DNA of 64,000 nt from Polyangia bacterium (GCA_030430565.1 JAUIKS010000005.1:248001-312000), one strand, 5' to 3'; counted from the first letter of the stretch, positions 53,612 to 63,191 are shown. The notes: a model not told the origin generated them from the sequence alone. Translations and numbers: made by a program.

Positions 53612-55102
53612 TCACTGCGCGGGCTCGAGCCAGCGGCGGATCGTCGCGCTGGCTTCGGCGATCGGGACCCCGCGCTTTTGCTCACCGGAGGCGAGGTGCT
53701 TGAGCGTGATCGCCTCCGCGGCGGCCTCGTCGGCGCCGAGGATCGCGGCCACGGGCGCCTTCACGCCCTCGGAGTCGGCGTAGCCGAGCTGCTTCTTGAG
53801 CTTCGCGGACTCCGGGTAGACCTCGACGCGGAGGCCCTGTTGACGCAGCGCGTGCGCGGTCTTCAGGACCCCAGGCGCGCCGACATCGAGCCAGCACAGC
53901 AGCACCTCGGGGCCTTCGGAGAGCTCGGGGAACATCCCGCGCTGCTCCATGACGACGAGGATGCGCTCCAGGCCGAGCGCCATGCCGACCGCCGGGACCT
54001 CGTGCTTGCCGAACATCCCGATGAGGTTGTCGTAGCGCCCGCCGCCCGCGAGGCTCGAGCCGAGGTCGGGGACCGCGACTTCAAAGATCGCGCCCGTGTA
54101 GTAGCTGAGGCCGCGCGCGAGCGCGGGGAACAGGCGGATGCGTGGCCCGGCTGGGGTCGAGCCCAGCAGCTCAAAGAGCAGCGCGAGCTCGTCGAGGACC
54201 TCGGCGGCTTTCTCGTCGCCGTGCAGCAGCCGCTTGAGGAACTCGAGCACCACGACGTGCTGCGGCTGGTCCTCGTTCTCCGAGAGCGCGGCGACGCCCA
54301 AAATCCCCCACGTCAGGCTCTGCTGGGGGTCGACGACGTTGTAGAGCGGCGACCCCGGCTCGAGCAGCTGCTCGCAGCAGACGAAGCCGAGCAGCTTCGC
54401 GGCGGACTCGGGGGACAGGCCGCGCTCCTCGAGCTCTTGCTTGACGCCCTCGAGGCCGATCTTGTCGAGCTTGTCGACGGCGATCAGCGCGCTGCCCTCG
54501 AGCGCCTCGTCGACCTCGGCGGCGCGGATCATCGCGCGCAGCAGCTCGCGGTGGTTGATGCGCAGCTCGAAGTCTTCGAAGCCGAGTTTTTCCAAAACCT
54601 CGGCCGCGGCGCCGCAGACCTCGGCCTCGGCGACCAGGGAGCTGGTGCCGGTGATGTCGACGTCGCACTGGTAGAACTCGCGGAACCGGCCCTTGCCCGG
54701 GCGATCGGCGCGCCAGACCGGCTGGATCTGGTAGCGCTTGAAGAACTTGGGGAGCGCGCCGTACTGCGCGGCGACCCGCGCGAGCGGGACCGTGAGGTCG
54801 TAGCGCAGCCCCTTGTCGGCCAGGGTCGCCTCCGAGACCTCGTCGGCCGCGAGCGCGCGCGTGAGCGCGTCGCGTCGGTGCAGCAGGCGGTAGAGCAGCT
54901 GGTCGCCCTCCTCTCCGTACTTGCCGAGCAGGGTGCTGAGGTTCTCGATCGCGGGCGTCTCGATGGGGACGAAGCCGTAGCGCCCGAAGACCTCGCGGAC
55001 GATCGAGATCACGTGTTGGCGCCGGGCGATGTCGGCCGGGAGGAAGTCCCGCATACCGCTGGGGGGTTTGGTCGAGACTTTCTTTCCCTTGCTCTTGCCC
55101 AT
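53612..55102 (-). CDS. hisS: Histidyl-tRNA synthetase
   Basis: 496 residues, somewhat long for a bacterial HisRS. Class II motifs: GMRDFLPADIARRQ (start of the catalytic core), motif 2 as FREFYQCDVDITG, the HisRS signature ARGLSYYTGAIFE and GGGRYDNLIGMFGKHEVPAV, motif 3 GLERI. The C-terminal anticodon-binding domain follows (VLLCWLDVGAPGVL). The N-terminus is a short lysine/serine-rich extension. Confidence 0.95.
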   Translation of the reverse strand: MGKSKGKKVSTKPPSGMRDFLPADIARRQHVISIVREVFGRYGFVPIETPAIENLSTLLGKYGEEGDQLLYRLLHRRDALTRALAADEVSEATLADKGLRYDLTVPLARVAAQYGALPKFFKRYQIQPVWRADRPGKGRFREFYQCDVDITGTSSLVAEAEVCGAAAEVLEKLGFEDFELRINHRELLRAMIRAAEVDEALEGSALIAVDKLDKIGLEGVKQELEERGLSPESAAKLLGFVCCEQLLEPGSPLYNVVDPQQSLTWGILGVAALSENEDQPQHVVVLEFLKRLLHGDEKAAEVLDELALLFELLGSTPAGPRIRLFPALARGLSYYTGAIFEVAVPDLGSSLAGGGRYDNLIGMFGKHEVPAVGMALGLERILVVMEQRGMFPELSEGPEVLLCWLDVGAPGVLKTAHALRQQGLRVEVYPESAKLKKQLGYADSEGVKAPVAAILGADEAAAEAITLKHLASGEQKRGVPIAEASATIRRWLEPAQ

Positions 55103-55228
55103 GGCGCTCGCGTTATCCCACGGGCGACGGTTGCCGTAAACGCCCCTGGCTGATCGACCCGGCGCGCTCCACCGCCCCGCGCGCTGCTGCGCGCGGTCCC
55201 GTCTTCGTGTTCGTCGGCGCGCCGGCGC

Positions 55229-58200
55229 TCAGCTGATGTCGAGCACCTTGATCGTTGTCAGCGAGAGCTGCAGGAGATCTCCGTCGATCGTGTCCGCGGC
55301 GAAGGCCGAGGTCTTCTTGGCCTGCTGCATCTCGGCGTCGCTCGCCCTCGTCAGCGAGAGGGCCAAAACCTCGCGCTTGATCAGCTCGGCGAGCGCGGCG
55401 TCGCCGATCGTCGCCAGCAGCTCGCCCTCGGCCCGCACGACCAGCGCGATCTTCTGGCTGACGTCGAGATCTGCCTGTTTGCGCAGGTTCTGGACGCGGT
55501 TGATGATCTCGCGCGCGAGGCCCTCGCGGCGCAGTTCGTCCGTGATCTCGGTGTCGAGCGCGACCGTCAGCTCGCCCTCGCTGGCGACGACCTGACCTTT
55601 CTTCGGGTCGCGCACCAGCAGCAGGTCGCCCTCGCCGAGGGTCTCGCCCTCGAGCGTGATCTGGCCGGTCGCGAACAGGTTTTTAAGGGCAGCTTGGTCA
55701 AGGCCCGCGATCGCCTTGGCGACGACCTTCATGCGCTTGCCGAGGCGCCGGCCGAGGACCTTGAAGTTGGCCTTGGCGCTGAGCGTGACCAGGTCGCTGT
55801 CGTCCTCGCTCAGCGCGAGCTGCTTGATGTTCAGCTCGCCGAGGACGTCGCCCTCGAAGCGGCGCAGCGCGGCCCGGGCCTCGGCGCTGGGGGTCGCCAC
55901 GGTCAGGGTCGCGAGCGGGCGGCGCACGCCGACTCGCTGCTGCTCGCGCAGGCCCATGGCGAGGGTGACGGCCTGGCGCACCACCGCGACGTCGCGCTCG
56001 AGCCCGAGGTCGCGCAGCGCCTCGTCGGGCCCGGGGAAGGGCATCATGTGCACGCTGTCCTCGCCCGGGCCGGCGAGGCCGGGGTCGACCCACAGGCGCT
56101 GGTGCAGGAACTCGGTGAAGAACGGGATCACCGGCGCCATCGCCCGCGAGATCGTGACGATCACCCGGTACAGCGTGGCGTAGGCGTCGCGCTTGTCGGC
56201 CGCGTCCTCGTCCGCAGCGCGCCAGTAGCGACGACGACCGCGACGCACGTACCAGTTGTTGAGCTCGTCGCACAGGCGCAGGTAGCAGGGCACCAAAGAC
56301 GACAGGTTGTACTGCTCGAACTCGCTGCGCAGCTCCTGAATGAAGCCCTGCACGCGGGAGAGGATCCAGCGGTCGAGCGGCCCCTTGGGCTGGACCTCGA
56401 GCGCGGCCGCGCTGGGCTCCCAGCCGTCGGCGCGCGCGTAGGTGACCAGGAAGTTGTAGGCGTTCCACAGCGGCAGGATCACCATGCGCACGGTGTCGCG
56501 GACGATCTCGCCGGTGGTGTCCTTGGCGGTCTTGCCGAAGCGCATGGGCTCGGCGCGGACGATCGGGCCGTTGATCAGGTAGGCCCGCAGCGCGTCGGCG
56601 CCGAAGCTCTCGACCACGACCTTGGGGTCGGGGTAGTTCTTCAGGCGCTTCGACATCTTGCGCCCGTCGGCGGCGAGGATCAGGCCGTTGACGATCACGT
56701 TTTTAAACGCCGGGCGCCCGAACAGCGCGCCGGCGAGCACGTGCAGCGTGTAGAACCAGCCGCGGGTCTGGTCGAGGCCCTCGGCGATGAAGTCCGCCGG
56801 GAGGTTGTTCTCGACGTACTCCTTCGTGTCCGCGTCGAAGGGGTAGTGGTTCTGGGCGTAGGGCATGCTGCCGGACTCGAACCAGCAGTCGAAGACCTCG
56901 GTGACGCGGCGCATGGTCCCGCCGGCCTTGGACGGCCAGGTGATCGGGTCGATGCTCTCGCGGTGGAGGTCGGTGACGCTGCCGGCCGCGAGACCGGCGA
57001 GGCTCTCGAGCTCGGCGATCGAGCCGACGCAGACCATGTCCGCGGGGTCCTTGTCGCAGCGCCAGATCGGCAGCGGCGTGCCCCAGAAGCGGTTGCGGCT
57101 GAGGTTCCAGTCGCGCGCGTTCGCCAGCCAGTTGCCGAACCGGCCGCTGCCGACGTGCTCGGGCACCCAGTGGATCTCGGTGTTGCTCTGGACCAGCTGC
57201 TCGCGCATGTCCTCGACCTTCATGAACCAGGTCGAGATCGCCATGTAGAGCAGCGGCTGATCGGTGCGGTAGCAGTGCGGGTAAGGGTGGAGGATCGTGT
57301 CCTGGTCGACGACCTTGCCCTCGCGCTTGAGCTTCTCGATGATCGGCTTGTCGGCGTCCTTGGCGAATTGCCCGGCGAAGTCGGGCACGCTGTCGTCGAA
57401 GATCCCGTTGAGGCTGAGCGGCTGGACCAGCGGCAGGCCCTCGCGCTTGCCGGTCTGGAAGTCATCCTCGCCGAAGGCCGGCGCCTGGTGGACGATGCCG
57501 GTGCCGCTGTCGGTCGTGACGTAGTCGGCCGCGACCACGCGGAAGGCCCAGCGCGCGCCGCTCTCGCGCTCGCGGTAGCGCGCGAAGTAGGGCAGCAGCG
57601 GCTCGTATGGCCGCCCGACCAGGTCGGCGCCGCGCAGGCGCGCGAGCTCCTCGGTCGCGCCGACGCGCTCGCGCTCCTGGTACAGCGCGAGCCGCCTGGG
57701 CTCGAGGTACGCGATCTCGCCCGTCTCGACGACGCGGACCTTGACGTACTCGACCTCGGGGTGGACGGCGAGCGCGAGGTTGCTCGGCAGCGTCCAGGGC
57801 GTCGTGGTCCACGCCCACAGGTACGCGCCGTCCTCGTCCTCGAGCTTGAAGCGGACCGTCAGGCTCGGGTCCTGGCGGCGCTTGTGCCCCTCTTTGCGGG
57901 TCTTGGGATCGCGCTCCTGGGGCCCCTGGGCGACTTCGAAGTTGGAGAGCGGGGTGCCGAGCGCCGGCGAGACCGGCTGGACGCGGTAGCCCTCGTAGAT
58001 CAGCCGCTTGTCCCAGAGCTGGCGGAACACCCACCAGACACTCTCCATGAACGTCGGGTCCATGGTCTTGTAGTCGTTTTCGAAGTCGACCCAGCGACCC
58101 ATGCGCTTGACGACGGTCTCCCACTCGTTGGTGAAGCGGAGCACGCCCGCGCGGCAGGCGGCGTTGAACTTGGGGACCCCGAGCTCCTCGATCTCGACGC

Positions 58201-58609
58201 GCCCGTGGACGCCCAGCTCGTCCTCGACCAGGCTCTCGATCGGCAAGCCGTGGCAGTCCCAGCCGAACCGGCGCTCGACGTTGTAGCCGCGCATGAACCA
58301 GTAGCGGGGCACGATGTCCTTGATCGTCCCGGCGAGCAGGTGACCGTAGTGGGGCAAGCCGGTCGCGAAGGGCGGGCCGTCGTAGAAGGCGAAGTCCTTT
58401 CGCTCGCGCTCCGCTCCGTCTTGGCCTTGCACACCCGCGCGTTCTCCGCGCAGGCTGCGCCCTTCAACATCGTTTCGCGCCCAGAGTTCGAGGATCTCGT
58501 GCTCGACGCGCGGGAGGTCGAGCTGAGCCGGGGGCGCGTCCAGCGGGTGGCGATCGTCGCTTGGGGGCGTTTGCGTCAGGGGCTGTGAGTCGTTCGTTTC
58601 GCCGGCCAT
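55229..58609 (-). CDS. ileS: Isoleucyl-tRNA synthetase, eukaryote-like type
   Basis: About 1126 residues from the ATG at 58609. HIGH motif is PHYGH, KMSKS motif is DGRKMSKRLKNYPDP, and the editing domain contains WTTTPWTLPSNLA. Length, the FAFYDGPPFATGLPHYGHLL context and the C-terminal domain are those of the long IleS2/eukaryotic branch, which in characterised bacteria is associated with natural resistance to mupirocin. About 20 extra charged residues (RSLRGERAGVQGQDGAER) lie before the catalytic core. It charges tRNA-Ile in the cytoplasm. Confidence 0.95.
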   Translation of the reverse strand: MAGETNDSQPLTQTPPSDDRHPLDAPPAQLDLPRVEHEILELWARNDVEGRSLRGERAGVQGQDGAERERKDFAFYDGPPFATGLPHYGHLLAGTIKDIVPRYWFMRGYNVERRFGWDCHGLPIESLVEDELGVHGRVEIEELGVPKFNAACRAGVLRFTNEWETVVKRMGRWVDFENDYKTMDPTFMESVWWVFRQLWDKRLIYEGYRVQPVSPALGTPLSNFEVAQGPQERDPKTRKEGHKRRQDPSLTVRFKLEDEDGAYLWAWTTTPWTLPSNLALAVHPEVEYVKVRVVETGEIAYLEPRRLALYQERERVGATEELARLRGADLVGRPYEPLLPYFARYRERESGARWAFRVVAADYVTTDSGTGIVHQAPAFGEDDFQTGKREGLPLVQPLSLNGIFDDSVPDFAGQFAKDADKPIIEKLKREGKVVDQDTILHPYPHCYRTDQPLLYMAISTWFMKVEDMREQLVQSNTEIHWVPEHVGSGRFGNWLANARDWNLSRNRFWGTPLPIWRCDKDPADMVCVGSIAELESLAGLAAGSVTDLHRESIDPITWPSKAGGTMRRVTEVFDCWFESGSMPYAQNHYPFDADTKEYVENNLPADFIAEGLDQTRGWFYTLHVLAGALFGRPAFKNVIVNGLILAADGRKMSKRLKNYPDPKVVVESFGADALRAYLINGPIVRAEPMRFGKTAKDTTGEIVRDTVRMVILPLWNAYNFLVTYARADGWEPSAAALEVQPKGPLDRWILSRVQGFIQELRSEFEQYNLSSLVPCYLRLCDELNNWYVRRGRRRYWRAADEDAADKRDAYATLYRVIVTISRAMAPVIPFFTEFLHQRLWVDPGLAGPGEDSVHMMPFPGPDEALRDLGLERDVAVVRQAVTLAMGLREQQRVGVRRPLATLTVATPSAEARAALRRFEGDVLGELNIKQLALSEDDSDLVTLSAKANFKVLGRRLGKRMKVVAKAIAGLDQAALKNLFATGQITLEGETLGEGDLLLVRDPKKGQVVASEGELTVALDTEITDELRREGLAREIINRVQNLRKQADLDVSQKIALVVRAEGELLATIGDAALAELIKREVLALSLTRASDAEMQQAKKTSAFAADTIDGDLLQLSLTTIKVLDIS

Positions 58610-58839
58610 GGAGAAAACCTCGTATTCCCTACGGAGAATCAAGCTGGGATAGGACCTTCGGTGGACCCCGCGGAGGCGATCATCGACGAAGGTAGGTCAA
58701 GCCTTAGCACGCGGCCTGTGTAAGGGTCGTGGCAAACGTCGGCAATGGCGAGAGGGATAGATGAGGCCGCGCACACGAGCTCCGCGCGGCCTGGATCACC
58801 AGCCCCCAGGCGCGATAATTGTCCCCTCCGCCGGACAGG

Positions 58840-58861
58840 GGTATCCTCGCGGTATCCTCGC
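58840..58861. repeat. Tandem 11-base repeat
   Basis: GGTATCCTCGC occurs twice in a row upstream of the lipoprotein gene at 58897. Each copy contains TATCCT, the -10-like hexamer used at other genes in this window, so it may be a duplicated promoter element about 40-50 bases upstream of the start. Confidence 0.5.
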
Positions 58862-58896
58862 GCAGTCGGGTCCGACCGCCTCCTGACGAGACCATC

Positions 58897-60078
58897 ATGA
58901 AGCACGTACGGTTCGCAAAACTCTCCCTCGGCCTCGGCCTCGCCCTCTCCCTCACGACTCCGCTCGCCTGTGGCGATGACACAGATCCTATTACGGAGGT
59001 TTGTCCCGGAGGCGATGGCTCGCAGAAGCCCTTCCGAGGCGAGTGGGACATGGTCGTGGACGCCGACTTCCCGGACGACGTCACGATCCTCTCGGTCGGC
59101 CGGCTCGAGCAGGAGGGCAACTGGGGGAACAAGGGCGATATCTGGATCGAGTACGACGCGCCCGACGGGAAGATTCAGATCGAGACGCGGCCCTACACCC
59201 ACGCGGAGTGCGAAGAGGACGCGAACAACATCTTCGACAGCATGTACCTGTGGGCGGCGACGACCTCGACCCCGACCATCTACAAGGAGCTCGACGACGA
59301 CGAGACCTGCATCGCGCTCGAGACCGACAAGGGCAAGACGCTGCCCGATCCGGGCGAGTCGATCGCCTGGAAGGACGGCTGCTACATCTACCACTACTAC
59401 GACGGTCAGACGGCGCCGCAGCGCTCGGGCACGGACATCCGCGTGCACCTGCCGCCCGACTACAAGGGCGAGGTCGACGCGATCACCTCGGACAACGACG
59501 TCGAGGACGACTACCCGCTGCGCGGCGACATCACGGTCAACGGCCTGTGCAACGGCGGCAAGTTCAAGCTGTCCAACGGGACCGCGAACATCAAGATGTG
59601 CAGCGACCTCTCGCTGGCGCCGAACTGCAGCGCCGAGCAGATCGAGACCTGCAACGACGCCGGCTGGACGATCGACTGCGGCTGTGACTCCTTTGGTCAG
59701 CTCGAGGTGGCCGCGAACCCGGCGACCGGCCCCGATATCACCATCGACTTCCCGAACAACATCTGGGCCTACGTGAAGTACGACAACGAGCAGGAGGGCG
59801 CCGTCGCCGGCGAGCCGACCTCGTGCGACGCGTCGGTCGAGAACTGCAGCGGCGACATCTGCATGATCGACCAGAGCGGCGAGACGCCGTGGAAGGGCAA
59901 CATCACCTACAACCTGCCGAGCGCGGACGCGACGGTGGGCGCCGGCTACGCGATCACGACGGTCCAGGAGCGCTGCCAGGCGGTCCCGGAGGTCAACAGC
60001 CCCGATGACTGGGAGGCCGGCGTGGCCCCCGAGGGCGATCGCCGCGGGTTCACGACGCTCTGCACCGGCTGCCTGTAA
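58897..60078 (+). CDS. Lipoprotein of unknown function
   Basis: 393 residues from the ATG at 58897. Signal sequence and lipobox LTTPLAC (Cys25). The mature part is acidic, rich in Asp, Thr and Gly, with about a dozen cysteines likely in disulfides and beta-type segments (GNWGNKGDIWIEYDAPDGKI, NGGKFKLSNGTANIKMCSD). It ends LCTGCL. It is typical of the large variable lipoproteins of myxobacteria. No family is recognised. Confidence 0.8.
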   Translation: MKHVRFAKLSLGLGLALSLTTPLACGDDTDPITEVCPGGDGSQKPFRGEWDMVVDADFPDDVTILSVGRLEQEGNWGNKGDIWIEYDAPDGKIQIETRPYTHAECEEDANNIFDSMYLWAATTSTPTIYKELDDDETCIALETDKGKTLPDPGESIAWKDGCYIYHYYDGQTAPQRSGTDIRVHLPPDYKGEVDAITSDNDVEDDYPLRGDITVNGLCNGGKFKLSNGTANIKMCSDLSLAPNCSAEQIETCNDAGWTIDCGCDSFGQLEVAANPATGPDITIDFPNNIWAYVKYDNEQEGAVAGEPTSCDASVENCSGDICMIDQSGETPWKGNITYNLPSADATVGAGYAITTVQERCQAVPEVNSPDDWEAGVAPEGDRRGFTTLCTGCL

Positions 60079-60097
60079 TCGGTCCGTAGGAATATGT

Positions 60098-60131
60098 AAA
60101 AACGGTCGCTCCAGACGGGGCGGCCGTTTTT
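60098..60131. terminator. Bidirectional intrinsic terminator
   Basis: AAAAACGGTCG and CGGCCGTTTTT pair with one G-U or mismatch and carry A/T runs on both sides. They lie between the convergent genes ending at 60078 and 60147. Confidence 0.85.
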
Positions 60132-60146
60132 GTTTGGCCGCGTCGC

Positions 60147-61247
60147 TCAGGCCGCGTTTGCGAGCGAGGCGACGGCGCGCGCGACGGCCTCGCCGCCGAC
60201 GACGTACATCAGCTCTTTATTGCGCAGGTGGCTGACCTTGCCCACGCGCTTGCCCTTGGGGTTAAAGATGCCGATCTGCGCGCCGACGTAGCGCTTGTAG
60301 TCGTGCTCGAGCACCGTGACGTGGCCGTGGCGCGCGAGCATCTCCTCGAGCTCCGCGCGGCTCAAGAAGCCCTCGTTGCTGAACGAGACGATCATCGCCT
60401 GCACGCGCGGCGCGATCGAGTCGAACACGGAGGCGATCGCGGTCTGGATCCGCCGGCGTGAATTGAAGGGGCTGGTGCGCTCGCGGCAGTCGACCCGCTT
60501 GCAGGCGACGCCGTAGGTCTCGGGCTGGTCCCAGCAGACCAGCGTCTCCCAGATGTGATAGTTGCCGAGGTACTTGTGTTGGTTGTAGGGCGGGTCGATG
60601 TACGCGATGTCCGCGCTCAGCGTGCGCGCGGCCTCGGCCGCGTCGAGCTGGTGGGCGGCGCTCTTGCCCGCGGGCGCCCGCGGGACCAGGTCCGGCGTCC
60701 GCAGCTCGAGCGCGTTGTAGGAGCGCTGCGCCCAGGACTTGAGGTAGGCCATCTGCACGCCGGTCGTGGAGTCGACGCGGTCGGCGGCCTCCATCAGCGA
60801 GGTCAGCAGCACGGCCTCGAGCTCGGGCTCGTGGGCGTCTTTGGTGATCGCCTCGCGGATCGCGTCGACGCGCGCGCCGTTGTGCTCTTGAAAGAAGCGT
60901 GAGCGCCTGCAGAAGGTCTCGGTGAAGTAGCCGGGCCGGGGCGGGAGCTGGTTGTAGCGCGCGATGTGCTCGGCGGCGCTCGCGAGCAGCTCCTCGCGGT
61001 CGGCCTGCACGTAGCAGCGCGCGATCACGGCGGCGTAGGCGTTGTGGTCGTTCGCGAGCACCCGGTAGCCGGCGCGCTTGAGCGCGTGCCCGACCCGTGA
61101 TGTCCCCGAGAACAGGTCGATCACGCTCTGGACACCGCGCGCTCGCTCGTCGTCCGCGCGGCGGAGCGCCCGGGCCGCGTCGATCGCCTGGACGACCTCG
61201 AGGATCCTCGGGATCAGCGTGCGCTTGGAGCCCAGGTACTTGATCAT
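60147..61247 (-). CDS. D12-class DNA adenine-N6 methyltransferase (orphan)
   Basis: 366 residues. N-terminal KYLGSKRTLIPRI and motif I DLFSGTSRVGHALKRAGYR bind SAM, and motif IV is DIAYIDPPYNQHKYLGNYH, the DPPY catalytic loop of Dam/MboI-type enzymes. The DNA-recognition region in the middle is large. No restriction endonuclease lies next to it, so it may mark DNA for regulation or be a remnant of a restriction system. The recognition sequence cannot be inferred. Confidence 0.88.
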   Translation of the reverse strand: MIKYLGSKRTLIPRILEVVQAIDAARALRRADDERARGVQSVIDLFSGTSRVGHALKRAGYRVLANDHNAYAAVIARCYVQADREELLASAAEHIARYNQLPPRPGYFTETFCRRSRFFQEHNGARVDAIREAITKDAHEPELEAVLLTSLMEAADRVDSTTGVQMAYLKSWAQRSYNALELRTPDLVPRAPAGKSAAHQLDAAEAARTLSADIAYIDPPYNQHKYLGNYHIWETLVCWDQPETYGVACKRVDCRERTSPFNSRRRIQTAIASVFDSIAPRVQAMIVSFSNEGFLSRAELEEMLARHGHVTVLEHDYKRYVGAQIGIFNPKGKRVGKVSHLRNKELMYVVGGEAVARAVASLANAA

Positions 61248-61312
61248 CGCGCCTTGTCGTCTACCACAGGCCGCGCGCTGCGGCAGCGCCGGCGGTGACG
61301 GTGACGGCGCGC

Positions 61313-61888
61313 TCAGGCGCGGTACGGGTGCTCGCCGAAGAACGCGCTCAGCCGGCTCTCGACGCGCTCGAGCTCGCGGACGAGCACGTCGAGCGTCGCC
61401 CGGGTCAGGCGCACGCCGTCGACGTCGAAGGGCTCGAGCGCGCGCGCGCGGCTGGTCTCGCGGACCGTGACGCCGAGGTTCTCGGAGGTGCGCACGAAGG
61501 TCTGGGGATCGAAGCCGAGCGCGGCGAGGCGGTGGCGGTCGACCTCGTCGAGCGACTCAACGGTGCGGATCCAGCGAGACGCGGCGGCCCAGGCGTTGAA
61601 CACCGCGACGCGGTAGCGAAAGTCGCGGACGCAGCCGAGCGGCACGTCGGGGTCGGTGATGAGGACCCGAGCGATCGCGCGGATGCTCTCGATCAGCTTG
61701 ACGCGCTCGGAGTAGCAGCACTCCAGCAGGAGCGCGAGGCTGGTGGGGAGGTGCTGCGGCAGCGCGGGGCGCGTGGGGACCGAGGGGAATTGCTTCTGCT
61801 CGTGCAGCAGCAGGTACTGCCCGCGCAGCCACAGGGTCAGGCGGGCGGAGCCGTAGATGGCGAGCAGGAGGAGGACGATCGCGGACAC
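61313..61888 (-). CDS. Membrane-anchored protein of unknown function
   Basis: 191 residues from a GTG at 61888. One N-terminal hydrophobic helix (SAIVLLLLAIYGSARLTLWL) is followed by a helical cytoplasmic or periplasmic domain with regular Leu/Arg spacing (LALLLECCYSERVKLIESIR, TRATLDVLVRELERVESRLS). It is upstream of and co-directional with the DNA methylase, 65 bases apart. No family is recognised. Confidence 0.7.
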   Translation of the reverse strand: MSAIVLLLLAIYGSARLTLWLRGQYLLLHEQKQFPSVPTRPALPQHLPTSLALLLECCYSERVKLIESIRAIARVLITDPDVPLGCVRDFRYRVAVFNAWAAASRWIRTVESLDEVDRHRLAALGFDPQTFVRTSENLGVTVRETSRARALEPFDVDGVRLTRATLDVLVRELERVESRLSAFFGEHPYRA

Positions 61889-62149
61889 GACGAAGCGGGC
61901 GGGCTGGGCGACGTCGGGGACGACGCGCTCACTCTCGAGTATGACAAATCTCGCAGGGGTCGGGGCGCGTCGTCACGCGGCTTGGGGGCCAACGGCGGCG
62001 CTCGCGGGGCGTGAACAACAATCTCGCCAGCCGCCGCAGCCGCTGCGCGCGGACCCTCGCGCGCGGGTGGTGGCGGCGCGGCGCGGCGCGCATCGAGCAC
62101 CGACTGATTGTTCGTGGTTGCGCGTCGATGGAGGGGCCCGGTCTCCAGG

Positions 62150-62155
62150 TATAGT
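62150..62155 (+). promoter_or_regulatory. -10 TATAGT for a leaderless start
   Basis: TATAGT is 7 bases before the hemE ATG at 62163. It is close to the consensus -10. Confidence 0.6.
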
Positions 62156-62162
62156 GGCGCGG

Positions 62163-63191
62163 ATGGCTCTCCAGAACACGAGCTTCTTGGACGCGTGCCG
62201 TGGGCGCCGACCGACGCGAACACCGATCTGGTTGATGCGGCAAGCAGGTCGCTATTTGCCCGAGTATCGCGAGATTCGCAGCAAGGTCTCATTTCTGGAG
62301 CTGACCAAGACGCCGGAGCTGTGCGCGGAGGTCACGCTCCAGCCGATCGACCGCCTCGATGTCGACGCGGCGATCCTGTTCTCGGACATCTTGGTGGTGT
62401 TCGACGCGATGGGCGTCGACGTGCACTTCAACCCCGCGCCGGAGATCGAGCGGCCGGTTCGCACGGCCGCGGATGTCGCTCGCCTGCGCTGGGGCGATCC
62501 ACGCGAAGACGTCCGCTACGTGCTCGACGCGGTGCAGGCGTGCAAGCGCGCGCTCGCCGAGCGCGTGCCGCTGATCGGCTTCTGCGGCGCGCCCTTCACG
62601 ACCCTGAGCTACCTCGTCGAGGGCAAGGGGAGCCGCGACTACCAGCACATCAAGGGCATGATGTTCAGCGAGCCGGCGCTGTTTCACCGGCTCATGGAGT
62701 CGATGACGGAGCTGCTTTGTACCTATCTCGGAGGACAGGTTGAAGCGGGCGTCGACGCGCTGCAGGTGTTCGACAGCTGGGCCGGCGCGCTCTCGCCCGC
62801 CGACTACCGCGAGCACGTCTGGCCGCACATGCGGCGGCTGGTCGAGCACGTGCGCACCCTCGGGGTGCCGCTGATCGCCTTCGTCCGGGGCAACGCGAAC
62901 CTGCTGCAGCAGTCCGCCGAGCTCGGCGCCGACGTGATCGGGGTCGACTGGACGATCGACTTCGCCCAGGCGATCGAGATCGTCGGCTCCGATCGCGTGG
63001 TCCAGGGCAACCTCGATCCGCAGATCCTGCTCGGGCCGGAGGAGCTGATCGAGCGGCGCGCCCGCGCGGTGCTCGACGCCGCGAAGGGAGCCCGGGCGCA
63101 CATCTTTAATTTGGGCCACGGTATCTCGCGCTACACCGACCCCGCGAAGGCGCGCTTGCTCGTGGATGTTGTCCATGGGTACGGCGCGTGA
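62163..63191 (+). CDS. hemE: Uroporphyrinogen decarboxylase
   Basis: 342 residues from the ATG at 62163. It converts uroporphyrinogen III to coproporphyrinogen III in haem synthesis. The signatures PIWLMRQAGRYLPEYRE and GFCGAPFTTLSYLVEGKGS are complete, with the catalytic Asp in LFSDILVVFDAMGVDVHFNP and NLGHGISRYTDP at the end. The next gene overlaps its 3' end by 26 bases, so the two are translationally coupled. Confidence 0.97.
   Translation: MALQNTSFLDACRGRRPTRTPIWLMRQAGRYLPEYREIRSKVSFLELTKTPELCAEVTLQPIDRLDVDAAILFSDILVVFDAMGVDVHFNPAPEIERPVRTAADVARLRWGDPREDVRYVLDAVQACKRALAERVPLIGFCGAPFTTLSYLVEGKGSRDYQHIKGMMFSEPALFHRLMESMTELLCTYLGGQVEAGVDALQVFDSWAGALSPADYREHVWPHMRRLVEHVRTLGVPLIAFVRGNANLLQQSAELGADVIGVDWTIDFAQAIEIVGSDRVVQGNLDPQILLGPEELIERRARAVLDAAKGARAHIFNLGHGISRYTDPAKARLLVDVVHGYGA

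Noticed and set aside
55694..58588. Long + strand frame opposite ileS
   Set aside because: Antisense shadow of a fully motif-supported IleS.
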